DNA of 64,000 nt from Oleiagrimonas sp963817755 (lineage in GTDB: Bacteria > Pseudomonadota > Gammaproteobacteria > Xanthomonadales > Rhodanobacteraceae), in NCBI GenBank assembly GCA_963817755.1, contig CAWFPB010000003.1, positions 310,001 through 374,000 of the forward strand, given 5' to 3'. Positions 37,595 through 46,495 of this stretch are shown here, piece after piece. The notes beneath the pieces were generated by a model. The model saw only the letters and a program-made list of their open reading frames with translations, ran no database searches and had not been told where the DNA came from. Position 1 is the first letter of the stretch, and each line of letters opens with the position of its first letter. The position numbers were made by a program, and so were the translations under genes.

Positions 37595-37781
37595 CGTGCT
37601 TCTCCTTGCAGTGCCTTGGAATGCCGGAATGGCCCGCTATTAATAACGCGTTCGCGCTGCGTACGCCATATGGCAGTCGACAACGCGCGGGCGATGGTGC
37701 TATGGCGTTGCGTGGAGATTCAGTTTTTCCCGAGGTTGCCCCGCCAGCGGAACGGCCGGCGGGGCGAGGCAATGACTGTGC

Positions 37782-38957
37782 TCAGGGACACTCGATGGCG
37801 ATGGCCGTGGCCTCGCCGCCGCCGATGCACAGGGAGGCGATGCCACGCTTGACGCCGCGCTCACGCATGGCGCCAAGCAGGGTCACGATGATGCGCGCAC
37901 CGCTGGCGCCAATCGGATGGCCCAGGGCGCAGGCACCGCCGTGCACGTTGACCTTCTCGTGAGGAATGTCCAGTTCCTTCATCGCCGCCATCGCGACCAC
38001 GGCGAAGGCCTCGTTGATCTCGAACAGGTCCACGTCGGCGACCGACCAGCCGGCCTTGTCCAGTACCTTGCGCATGGCACCGACTGGAGCGGTGGTGAAC
38101 CACTCCGGCTCCTGCGAATGGGTGGCGTGGGCGACGATACGCGCCAGCGGCTTGGCGCCGCGCTTGTCGGCGTCCTCGGCGCTCATCAGCACCATGGCCG
38201 CCGCGCCATCGGAAATACTCGAGGAGCTGGCGGCGGTAATGGTGCCGTTCTCTTTGCGGAAGGCCGGGCGCAGGGACGGGATCTTGTCGATGTTGCTGCG
38301 GCCGGGCTGCTCGTCGGTGCTGTGCTCGACTTCGCCCTTGCGGCTCTTGACGGTGACCGGGACGATCTCGCTGTCGAATCCGCCCGCTTCCTGCGCGGCG
38401 CGCGCGCGCTGGACCGACTCGATGGCGAAGGCGTCCTGGTCCTCGCGCGAGAAGTGGTACTTGTCCGCGCACGACTCGCCGAATACGCCCATGGCCTGGC
38501 CGTCGTAGGGGTTGGTCAGGCCGTCCCAGGCCATGTGGTCGACCAGGGTACCGTTGCCGTAGCGGATGCCGGCGCGAGCCTGCACCATGTGCGGCGCGTT
38601 GGTCATCGATTCCATGCCGCCGGCGACCACCATCGTGGCCGAACCGGCCTTGATCAGGTCGTGACCCAGCATCACCGCCTTCATGCCCGAGCCGCAGACC
38701 TTGTTGACCGTGGTGCAGCCGGCCGAGAGCGGCAGGCCCGCGCCGATGGCGGCCTGGCGAGCCGGTGCCTGGCCCAGGTTGGCCGGCAGCACGCAGCCCA
38801 TGAACACTTCCGAGACTTCGCTCGCGTCCACGCCGGACTGCTCGACGGCGGCGGCGATGGCGGTCGCGCCCAGCGTCGGCGTCGGCACGCCGCTGAACTG
38901 GCCGAGGAAAGAGCCGATGGCGGTGCGCTTGGCACCCACGATGACGATGTCGGACAT
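37782..38957 (-). CDS. Acetyl-CoA C-acetyltransferase (thiolase)
   Basis: Degradative or biosynthetic thiolase (391 residues), cytoplasmic, interconverting acetoacetyl-CoA with two acetyl-CoA. Visible: the nucleophile Cys in TTVNKVCGSGMKAVMLG, the NEAFA motif in FEINEAFAVVAMA, the His in NVHGGACALGHPIGASGAR, and the C-terminal catalytic Cys in IASLCIGGGEATA. The family type is acetoacetyl-CoA thiolase (AtoB/PhaA). With HMG-CoA lyase in the same region it would process the acetoacetate arm of leucine breakdown. The ATG at 38957 is in family position. Divergent from the first autotransporter gene. Confidence 0.93.
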   Translation of the reverse strand: MSDIVIVGAKRTAIGSFLGQFSGVPTPTLGATAIAAAVEQSGVDASEVSEVFMGCVLPANLGQAPARQAAIGAGLPLSAGCTTVNKVCGSGMKAVMLGHDLIKAGSATMVVAGGMESMTNAPHMVQARAGIRYGNGTLVDHMAWDGLTNPYDGQAMGVFGESCADKYHFSREDQDAFAIESVQRARAAQEAGGFDSEIVPVTVKSRKGEVEHSTDEQPGRSNIDKIPSLRPAFRKENGTITAASSSSISDGAAAMVLMSAEDADKRGAKPLARIVAHATHSQEPEWFTTAPVGAMRKVLDKAGWSVADVDLFEINEAFAVVAMAAMKELDIPHEKVNVHGGACALGHPIGASGARIIVTLLGAMRERGVKRGIASLCIGGGEATAIAIECP

Positions 38958-39193
38958 GGGGATCTCCGTGCGTTGCAGGACGGGAGCGGCCACGGGCCGC
39001 CGAGCCGCACATTATGACGGGCCTGGGCCACCCCGGGCAATTGCGAGGGGCCGCACGGAGCGATGCGGCTGCAGCGGCATGAGCATCTAGGAATTTGTCC
39101 AAATTGTTGATTGTGCTGTGTTGCACATACACTGATCGACGAACAGGGGAGCATGTTGCGGCGTCCGCCGCGGTTTTCACTCAGGTAATCTTG

Positions 39194-42106
39194 ATGAATC
39201 ACTTCAAATCCAAAGTGCGACCGCTGAGTGCGGCCGTGGCTATGGCTGTTGCCCTGAGCCTGACCGCCTGTGGCGGCGGTGGCGGTAATGTTCGTCCCAC
39301 GGCATCGCCTGCACCGGCACCCGCGCCCGCCCCGGCCCCGACGCCCGCTCCGGCGCCCGCCCCAGCCCCTTCGCCGTCGCCATCGCCGGCCCCCGCGCCG
39401 CAACCTGCCTACGATGCCCAACTGGCGCTGACCGATACCTATGCCGCGCATCAGGCCGGTTTTACCGGCAAGGGCGTGACCATCGGCATCGTCGACTCGG
39501 GCGTGATCCACAACCACGCGGCACTGACTCCGCGCGTGGTCAAGAACCTGGTGTATGTAAGTTCCAAGAACAACGACCTGAGCGTGGACGCAGTCGACGG
39601 GCACGGCACCTGGGTGGCGCAGATCGCCGCCGGCACTCCCTTCGATCAGTTTCCCGGAGGAATTGCTCCGGGAGCCAATATCGTCTCCGCACGCATCATT
39701 GATGACAGCACCAGCAGTACCTCGGGCGGTCTGACCTGGGACCAGGAGATGACCCAGACCGTCCAGGTCAACAGGGATCTGGAGGCCAACGGTGTCAAGG
39801 TCCAGAACAATTCCTGGGGCGGCTTGTCTTGGAGCGGCACGACCGTCGGTGCGCAGCTGGCCAGTGCGTACAAGGATTTCGTCGTCAATTACGGTGGCCT
39901 GGTGGTGTTCTCCACCGGCAACGGCGACAGCAATGGCGTAGGCCTGCCGCAGCCCGAACAGACCGCTTCCCTGCCGCAGTACGGCTCGTACCTGGAGCAG
40001 GGCTGGATCGCCGCTGCGGCGCTGGACAGCAATCACCCCACGCAACTGGCCAGCTACTCCAATGCCTGCGGCGTGGCGATGAACTACTGCCTGGCCGCAC
40101 CCGGCGACGTGATCGTGCTCGGCATGCACACCTACACCACGACGACCAACCCGACGTACTATAGTGTCGAAGGCACTTCCTTTTCCGCACCCGAGATCTC
40201 CGGCGCCGCGGCGCTGGTGTGGCAGGCCTTCCCGTATTTCAACAACGACATGGTGCGCCAGACCCTGCTGAGCACGGCCACCGACCTGGGCGCGCCGGGC
40301 GTGGATGCGGTGTTCGGCTGGGGCGCGCTGGACGTGGGCAAGGCGGTGAAGGGCCCGGCCAACTTCGCCTTCGGCGACGTGTCGGTGAGCTTCGACTCCA
40401 TCAGCTCCGCATGGAGCAACGACATCGTCGGCGCCGGTGGCCTGAGCAAGAACGGCACCGGCACCCTGGTGCTGTCCGGGCAGGACAGCTACACCGGCGA
40501 CACCCAGCTGCTCGGCGGCAACCTGCAGTTCGCCCACGCCATTCCCGGCAACGCCAGCGTGTCCAGCGGGGCCTGGCTGACCGGCATGTACGCGTCCGGC
40601 TCCACGCCGGTGGGCATTCCCGGCGTCAACGGCAACCTCAGCAATGCCGGCAACGTGCTGGTGGCCGGCGGCAACGCCACCGTGACGGGCAACTACGTCC
40701 AGGCCGGCAGCGGTTCGCTCAACATCAGCCTCGGCTCGGTGCTCAACGTCAACGGCTCGGCGTCGCTGGACGGCAACCTCAACCTGGTGGGCAAGGATGC
40801 CGGCTACGTCACCAACGTCCATCAGGACCTGCTGACCGCCGCGGGCGGCGTCTCCGGCACGTTCGCCACGTTCAGCCTGAGCAGCGGCGTGTTCCTCAGC
40901 TCCACGGTGCAGTACGACATCAACGACGTGTGGATCGACACCTCCAGCCTGAGCGTGACCGGCACCTTCACCACGCTCGGCTACAGCGCCAATCCGGTGG
41001 TGATGGGCACGGCGCAGCGCGTGGACGGCGCCTTCCAGCAGATCAACCCGTCGTCACAGACGAGCACGACATCCGGCGGCAGCACCTCCAAGGTTCCCGC
41101 CGGCTTCGTGCTCGCCGCGGGCGCGATCCAGCACACCCAGACGATCTCGGCGGCGGCGGTCTCGATGAAGAGCCTGTCCGGCCAGCTGCATGCGGCCAGC
41201 GCGGCGATGGCGCTGCAGGGCATCGAGGCCAGCAACCGCGGCGTGACCCGGCGGCTGGATGCGCTCGATGCCTACGGCAATTACGGCATGTGGACGCAGG
41301 ACATGAAGCTCAACGGCTCGATGGCGCGCAGCGGCTTCGACGGCGTCGGCTTCCAGCTCGACGGCTGGATGTTCGGCGGCGACCACCGCCTGGGCCGCCA
41401 CGGCGTGGTCGGCTTCGCGATGAGCCAGAGCCATGGCGACACGCGTCTGGACCAGAGCCTGAACCGCAACCGCAGCGACGGCCAGCAGACCCTGGCCTAC
41501 GTCGGCTGGAGCCGCGGCCACTGGTACAGCCGCGGCCAGTTCGGCTTCGGCGAGTACCGCCAGGACATCAGCCGCCGGGTGCTGCTGGGGTATCAGTGGT
41601 TTCCGGTCTCGACCTGGTACAACGGCAGCTACCGCACGGCCTACGGCGAGAGCGGACTGCACTTCGGCCATGGTGCGGACCTGATCACGCCGTTCGTGAA
41701 CGTGCAGTACGCGCGCCTGGACCGCAACGGGTTCGCCGAGCAGGGCGCCTACGGCTTCGGCCTGAAGGCGGGTGCGCAGACGCTGGATCGCTGGCAGGCC
41801 GGCGCCGGCCTGCGCGCCACGCACCGCCTGAATTTCGGCAGCGACCGCTGGGTGGACTTGAGTGCGCACGCACAGTGGCAGCACACGCTGGCCTCGCACG
41901 GCGGCGTGTTCGACGCCAGCTTCGTGGGCGTGAACGACTGGCGCCCGTTGGCCGGCGTGGGCCTGTCGCGCACCAGCGCGCTGGTCGGCGTGAACCTGGC
42001 CGCGCAGCTGGGCCGCAGGAGTTCGCTGAACTTCGGCTACGACGTGCAGATGGGCTCGCGCGTGCACGCCCGGCAGGTGATGGCGCGGTGGCGGCTGGCC
42101 TTCTGA
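39194..42106 (+). CDS. Subtilisin-type autotransporter lipoprotein, copy 1
   Basis: Type V-secreted S8 serine protease of 970 residues. The N-terminal signal has a lipobox-like LTAC (Cys26), followed by a Gly run and a Pro/Ala repeat linker (about 38-72). The protease domain (about 75-370) has a full triad: Asp101 (GIVDSGV), His137 (DGHGTW) and Ser329 (GTSFSAP). Then come a beta-helix/PATR-type passenger strand (KNGTGTLVLSGQDSYTGDTQ) and a C-terminal 12-strand barrel (about 700-970) ending in Phe (ARWRLAF). The ATG at 39194 begins the leader. From 40201 on, the DNA is almost identical to the next gene. Confidence 0.93.
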   Translation: MNHFKSKVRPLSAAVAMAVALSLTACGGGGGNVRPTASPAPAPAPAPAPTPAPAPAPAPSPSPSPAPAPQPAYDAQLALTDTYAAHQAGFTGKGVTIGIVDSGVIHNHAALTPRVVKNLVYVSSKNNDLSVDAVDGHGTWVAQIAAGTPFDQFPGGIAPGANIVSARIIDDSTSSTSGGLTWDQEMTQTVQVNRDLEANGVKVQNNSWGGLSWSGTTVGAQLASAYKDFVVNYGGLVVFSTGNGDSNGVGLPQPEQTASLPQYGSYLEQGWIAAAALDSNHPTQLASYSNACGVAMNYCLAAPGDVIVLGMHTYTTTTNPTYYSVEGTSFSAPEISGAAALVWQAFPYFNNDMVRQTLLSTATDLGAPGVDAVFGWGALDVGKAVKGPANFAFGDVSVSFDSISSAWSNDIVGAGGLSKNGTGTLVLSGQDSYTGDTQLLGGNLQFAHAIPGNASVSSGAWLTGMYASGSTPVGIPGVNGNLSNAGNVLVAGGNATVTGNYVQAGSGSLNISLGSVLNVNGSASLDGNLNLVGKDAGYVTNVHQDLLTAAGGVSGTFATFSLSSGVFLSSTVQYDINDVWIDTSSLSVTGTFTTLGYSANPVVMGTAQRVDGAFQQINPSSQTSTTSGGSTSKVPAGFVLAAGAIQHTQTISAAAVSMKSLSGQLHAASAAMALQGIEASNRGVTRRLDALDAYGNYGMWTQDMKLNGSMARSGFDGVGFQLDGWMFGGDHRLGRHGVVGFAMSQSHGDTRLDQSLNRNRSDGQQTLAYVGWSRGHWYSRGQFGFGEYRQDISRRVLLGYQWFPVSTWYNGSYRTAYGESGLHFGHGADLITPFVNVQYARLDRNGFAEQGAYGFGLKAGAQTLDRWQAGAGLRATHRLNFGSDRWVDLSAHAQWQHTLASHGGVFDASFVGVNDWRPLAGVGLSRTSALVGVNLAAQLGRRSSLNFGYDVQMGSRVHARQVMARWRLAF
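40201..42106 (+). repeat. Long direct repeat, copy 1 (3' part of autotransporter 1)
   Basis: About 1.9 kb, running from the GGCGCCGCGGCGCTGG stretch just after the Ser motif to the stop codon, is nearly base-for-base the same as 43229-45134. Few differences are seen, for example SASLDGNLNL versus TASLAGNLDL, QYDIND versus QYGIND, and DLSAHA versus DVSAHA. Confidence 0.95.
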
Positions 42107-42278
42107 CGAAGGCCGGGATCGGGATGCGGGGATTCGGGATTCGGACATTTCGTGAGCGTGGGGTGAGGATTTCCAGTCCCGAGGCCCGCCCTGTGCCACA
42201 CTTCAAGCGCAGGGACGGTGGCGCTGCCTGCGTGACGCGCCTGCCCGATCAAGGGGATGCATTGGTGACGGGGGTCGC

Positions 42279-45134
42279 ATGATGAACAGTCTTCGATTGT
42301 CCGGGTGCCGCCATGCGGTGGTGTCGATTGGCGTACTGCTCGCATTGGGCGCCTGCAGCGGCGGCGGTGGCGTCAAGCCGACCTCCCAGCCGTCCGGCTC
42401 CTCACCTTCATCCAGCAACGTTCCCCAGCCCCCGCTGGATTCCCAGCTTTCCCTGACCGACACCTACGCCGCGCACAACCAGGGCTACACCGGAAAGGGC
42501 GTGACCATCGGTGTGGTCGACAGCGGCATCATGTCGAGCAACCCGGCGGTCTCCGGGAGGGTCCTGAAGGAACTGATCTACGTCGATCCGACCAAGAACA
42601 ACACCAGCATCGGTGATGTCGTCGGTCATGGCACCTGGGTTTCGGAGATTGCTGCCGGTACACCCTTTGCCAGTTTCCCCGGTGGCATCGCTCCGGGCGC
42701 CGACCTGGTCTCGGCGCGCATCATCAGCGACAACGCGCCGTCCGACAACGGCTCCACGCCCCCGTCCACGGTGACCGCCAGCGATGCGCTGGGTTTCCAG
42801 CAGGTCAATACCGACCTGATCAATGCCGGCGTGAACGTGATGAACAACTCCTGGGGCGGCATCACCTGGAGCGCCAGCGCCACCAGCACCACCCAGGGTT
42901 TCGACCATGCCTACAGCGGCTTCGTCAACAATTGGGGCGGGCTGGTGGTATTCGCGGCCGGCAACGATTCCAATCCCGATCCCAGCACCATTGCGGCCCT
43001 GCCCAGCCTGGCTCCGGACCTGGAAAAGGGCTGGCTGGCCGTGGTGGCCCTCAACAGCAACCACCCCGACCAGTTGGAAAGCTATTCCAACCGCTGCGGC
43101 ATCGCGATGAATTACTGCCTGGCCGCGCCCGGTGACGTGATCGTGCTCGACAAGGACACCACCAGCACCACGACCAACCCCAAGTACTACGTGGTCGAGG
43201 GCACTTCCTTCGCCGCACCGGAAGTGTCCGGCGCCGCGGCGCTGGTGTGGCAGGCCTTCCCGTATTTCAACAACGACATGGTGCGCCAGACCCTGCTGAG
43301 CACGGCCACCGACCTGGGCGCGCCGGGCGTGGATGCGGTGTTCGGCTGGGGCGCGCTGGACGTGGGCAAGGCGGTGAAGGGCCCGGCCAACTTCGCCTTC
43401 GGCGACGTGTCGGTGAGCTTCGACTCCATCAGCTCCGCATGGAGCAACGACATCGTCGGCGCCGGTGGCCTGAGCAAGAACGGCACCGGCACCCTGGTGC
43501 TGTCCGGGCAGGACAGCTACACCGGCGACACCCAGCTGCTCGGCGGCAACCTGCAGTTCGCCCACGCCATTCCCGGCAACGCCAGCGTGTCCAGCGGGGC
43601 CTGGCTGACCGGCATGTACGCGTCCGGCTCCACGCCGGTGGGCATTCCCGGCGTCAACGGCAACCTCAGCAATGCCGGCAACGTGCTGGTGGCCGGCGGC
43701 AACGCCACCGTGACGGGCAACTACGTCCAGGCCGGCAGCGGTTCGCTCAACATCAGCCTCGGTTCGGTGCTCAACGTCAACGGCACGGCGTCGCTGGCCG
43801 GCAACCTCGACCTGGTGGGCAAGGATGCCGGCTACGTCACCAACGTCCATCAGGACCTGCTGACCGCCGCGGGCGGCGTCTCCGGCACGTTCGCCACGTT
43901 CAGCCTGAGCAGCGGCGTGTTCCTCAGCTCCACGGTGCAGTACGGCATCAACGACGTGTGGATCGACACCTCCAGCCTGAGCGTGACCGGCACCTTCACC
44001 ACGCTCGGCTACAGCGCCAATCCGGTGGTGATGGGCACGGCGCAGCGCGTGGACGGCGCCTTCCAGCAGATCAACCCGTCGTCACAGACGAGCACGGCAT
44101 CCGGCGGCAGCACCTCCAAGGTTCCCGCCGGCTTCGTGCTCGCCGCGGGCGCGATCCAGCACACCCAGACGATCTCGGCGGCGGCGGTCTCGATGAAGAG
44201 CCTGTCCGGCCAGCTGCATGCGGCCAGCGCGGCGATGGCGCTGCAGGGCATCGAGGCCAGCAACCGCGGCGTGACCCGGCGGCTGGATGCGCTCGATGCC
44301 TACGGCAACTACGGCATGTGGACGCAGGACATGAAGCTCAACGGCTCGATGGCGCGCAGCGGCTTCGACGGCGTCGGCTTCCAGCTCGACGGCTGGATGT
44401 TCGGCGGCGACCACCGCCTGGGCCGCCACGGCGTGGTCGGCTTCGCGATGAGCCAGAGCCATGGCGACACGCGTCTGGACCAGAGCCTGAACCGCAACCG
44501 CAGCGACGGCCAGCAGACCCTGGCCTACGTCGGCTGGAGCCGCGGCCACTGGTACAGCCGCGGCCAGTTCGGCTTCGGCGAGTACCGCCAGGACATCAGC
44601 CGCCGGGTGCTGCTGGGGTATCAGTGGTTTCCGGTCTCGACCTGGTACAACGGCAGCTACCGCACGGCCTACGGCGAGAGCGGACTGCACTTCGGCCATG
44701 GTGCGGACCTGATCACGCCGTTCGTGAACGTGCAGTACGCGCGCCTGGACCGCAACGGGTTCGCCGAGCAGGGCGCCTACGGCTTCGGCCTGAAGGCGGG
44801 TGCGCAGACGCTGGATCGCTGGCAGGCCGGCGCCGGCCTGCGCGCCACGCACCGCCTGAATTTCGGCAGCGACCGCTGGGTGGACGTCAGCGCCCATGCG
44901 CAGTGGCAGCACACGCTGGCCTCGCACGGCGGCGTGTTCGACGCCAGCTTCGTGGGCGTGAACGACTGGCGCCCGTTGGCCGGCGTGGGCCTGTCGCGCA
45001 CCAGCGCGCTGGTCGGCGTGAACCTGGCCGCGCAGCTGGGCCGCAGGAGTTCGCTGAACTTCGGCTACGACGTGCAGATGGGCTCGCGGGTACACGCCCG
45101 GCAGGTGATGGCGCGGTGGCGGCTGGCCTTCTGA
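42279..45134 (+). CDS. Subtilisin-type autotransporter lipoprotein, copy 2
   Basis: Paralogue of the preceding gene, 951 residues. The leader carries a lipobox-like LGAC (Cys26), then a short Ser/Pro linker in place of the Pro/Ala repeat. The S8 triad is Asp81 (GVVDSGI), His117 (VGHGTW) and Ser310 (GTSFAAP). The protease domain has clearly diverged from copy 1 in substrate-loop regions (about residues 85-110 and 150-250), but passenger strand and barrel are almost the same. It starts 172 bases after copy 1 on the same strand, so the pair may be co-transcribed. Two ATGs occur side by side at 42279 and 42282. Confidence 0.93.
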   Translation: MMNSLRLSGCRHAVVSIGVLLALGACSGGGGVKPTSQPSGSSPSSSNVPQPPLDSQLSLTDTYAAHNQGYTGKGVTIGVVDSGIMSSNPAVSGRVLKELIYVDPTKNNTSIGDVVGHGTWVSEIAAGTPFASFPGGIAPGADLVSARIISDNAPSDNGSTPPSTVTASDALGFQQVNTDLINAGVNVMNNSWGGITWSASATSTTQGFDHAYSGFVNNWGGLVVFAAGNDSNPDPSTIAALPSLAPDLEKGWLAVVALNSNHPDQLESYSNRCGIAMNYCLAAPGDVIVLDKDTTSTTTNPKYYVVEGTSFAAPEVSGAAALVWQAFPYFNNDMVRQTLLSTATDLGAPGVDAVFGWGALDVGKAVKGPANFAFGDVSVSFDSISSAWSNDIVGAGGLSKNGTGTLVLSGQDSYTGDTQLLGGNLQFAHAIPGNASVSSGAWLTGMYASGSTPVGIPGVNGNLSNAGNVLVAGGNATVTGNYVQAGSGSLNISLGSVLNVNGTASLAGNLDLVGKDAGYVTNVHQDLLTAAGGVSGTFATFSLSSGVFLSSTVQYGINDVWIDTSSLSVTGTFTTLGYSANPVVMGTAQRVDGAFQQINPSSQTSTASGGSTSKVPAGFVLAAGAIQHTQTISAAAVSMKSLSGQLHAASAAMALQGIEASNRGVTRRLDALDAYGNYGMWTQDMKLNGSMARSGFDGVGFQLDGWMFGGDHRLGRHGVVGFAMSQSHGDTRLDQSLNRNRSDGQQTLAYVGWSRGHWYSRGQFGFGEYRQDISRRVLLGYQWFPVSTWYNGSYRTAYGESGLHFGHGADLITPFVNVQYARLDRNGFAEQGAYGFGLKAGAQTLDRWQAGAGLRATHRLNFGSDRWVDVSAHAQWQHTLASHGGVFDASFVGVNDWRPLAGVGLSRTSALVGVNLAAQLGRRSSLNFGYDVQMGSRVHARQVMARWRLAF
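43229..45134 (+). repeat. Long direct repeat, copy 2 (3' part of autotransporter 2)
   Basis: Second copy of the ~1.9-kb segment at 40201-42106. The abrupt change from diverged to near-identical sequence at the end of the protease domain suggests recent gene conversion rather than a recent whole-gene duplication. Confidence 0.95.
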
Positions 45135-45141
45135 GGAAGGC

Positions 45142-45237
45142 CGGGAATGGGGAGTGGGGAATGGGGAATCGTAGGTTTGGGGCCTGCGCAAAGCCTCACG
45201 CTCTTGCCATTCCCGATTCCCGATTCACCATTCCCGG
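45142..45237. repeat. Inverted cluster of GGGAATGGGGA-type repeats
   Basis: Tandem GGGAATGGGGAGTGGGGAAT units at 45143-45170 face reverse-complement units (CCATTCCCGATTCCCGATTC) at 45208-45235, separated by about 40 bases. Same family as at 9886-10074. It lies between the stop codons of the convergent autotransporter 2 and liuA genes, and could form a large hairpin in the 3' ends of both transcripts. Confidence 0.7.
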
Positions 45238-45261
45238 GCCGGAGGCCTCCGGCCTCCGGCC

Positions 45262-46419
45262 TCAGGCCTTCCCGTGAAACAGCTCGCGCCCGATCAGCAT
45301 GCGGCGGATCTCGTTGGTGCCGGCGCCGATCTCGTACAGCTTGGCGTCGCGCAGGATGCGCCCGGCCGGGTACTCGTTGATGTAGCCGTTGCCGCCCAGC
45401 GCCTGGATCGCCTCCAGCGCCACCTGCACCGCGCTGGCCGAGCACTTGAGCAGGCACGAGGCCGGGTCGATGCGTGATTTGACGTTGGCGTCGAACTGCT
45501 GGGCGACCATGTAGGCGTAGGCGCGCGAGGACTGCAGCGCGGTGTACATGTCGGCGACCTTGGCCTGCATGATCTCGAAGGTGCCGATCGGCGCGTTGAA
45601 CTGCTTGCGCTCGCGCACGTAGGGCAGGGTGATGTCGAGCGCCGCCTGCATCAGGCCGATCGGGCCGCCCGAGAGCACCAGGCGCTCGGTGTCCAGGCCG
45701 CTCATCAGCACGCGCACGCCCTCGTTGACCTCGCCGACGATGTTCTCGGCGGGGATCTCGCAGTCCTCGAACACCAGCTCGCAGGTGTTGGAGCCGCGCA
45801 TGCCCAGCTTGTCCAGCTTCTGCGCCGTGTGGAATCCCTTCATGCCCTTCTCGACGATGAAGGCGGTCATGCAGCGACTGCCGGCCTCGCGGCCGGCGGT
45901 GCGCATGTACACCAGCAGTACGTCGGCGTCGGGACCGTTGGTGATCCACATCTTGGTGCCATTGGCGACCCACACGTCGCCCTTCTTCTCGGCACGGCAG
46001 CTCATCGAGCCGACCACGTCCGAGCCGGCGCCGGGCTCGCTCATGGCCAGCGCGCCCACGTACTCGCCCGAGCACAGCTTGGGGATGTACTTCCTGCGCT
46101 GGGCCTCGTTGCCGTTGTGGAAAATGTTGTTCACGCACAGGTTCGAGTGCGCGCCGTAGGACAGGCCCACCGAGCCGGAGGCGCGGGAGATCTCCTCCAT
46201 CGCCACCACGTGCGCCAGGTAGCCCAGGTCCGAGCCGCCGTAGTCGCCGCTGACGGTGACGCCGAGCAGGCCCATCTCGCCGAGCTTTTTCCACAGGTCG
46301 TCGGGGAAGGCATTCTCGCGGTCGATGCGGTCCGCGCGCGGGGCGATCTCCTTCTCCGCGAAGGCCGCCACGCTCTCGCGCAGCATGTCGAGGTCGTCAC
46401 CGAGGGAAAAGGGGCGCAT
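45262..46419 (-). CDS. liuA: Isovaleryl-CoA dehydrogenase
   Basis: FAD-dependent acyl-CoA dehydrogenase (385 residues) that oxidises isovaleryl-CoA to 3-methylcrotonyl-CoA, first committed step of the liu pathway. Family segments: GLLGVTVSGDYGGSDLGYLA, LAMSEPGAGSDVVGSMSC, KMWITNGPDADVLLVYMRT, and QALGGNGYINEYPAGRILRD near the C-terminus. The Glu in SVGLSYGAHSNLCVNNIF-to-barrel spacing and the ALEAIQALGGNGYI segment fit isovaleryl-CoA dehydrogenase, whose catalytic Glu lies in the middle helix rather than near the C-terminus. Same strand as the other liu genes but 8 kb from liuB. Confidence 0.92.
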   Translation of the reverse strand: MRPFSLGDDLDMLRESVAAFAEKEIAPRADRIDRENAFPDDLWKKLGEMGLLGVTVSGDYGGSDLGYLAHVVAMEEISRASGSVGLSYGAHSNLCVNNIFHNGNEAQRRKYIPKLCSGEYVGALAMSEPGAGSDVVGSMSCRAEKKGDVWVANGTKMWITNGPDADVLLVYMRTAGREAGSRCMTAFIVEKGMKGFHTAQKLDKLGMRGSNTCELVFEDCEIPAENIVGEVNEGVRVLMSGLDTERLVLSGGPIGLMQAALDITLPYVRERKQFNAPIGTFEIMQAKVADMYTALQSSRAYAYMVAQQFDANVKSRIDPASCLLKCSASAVQVALEAIQALGGNGYINEYPAGRILRDAKLYEIGAGTNEIRRMLIGRELFHGKA

Positions 46420-46495
46420 GGGCGGCTCGTATCCATTCGAAAGGGCCGCCCATGGTAACGCAGCGGCCCGGAACGGACATGTGCCGTCGGTCGGG

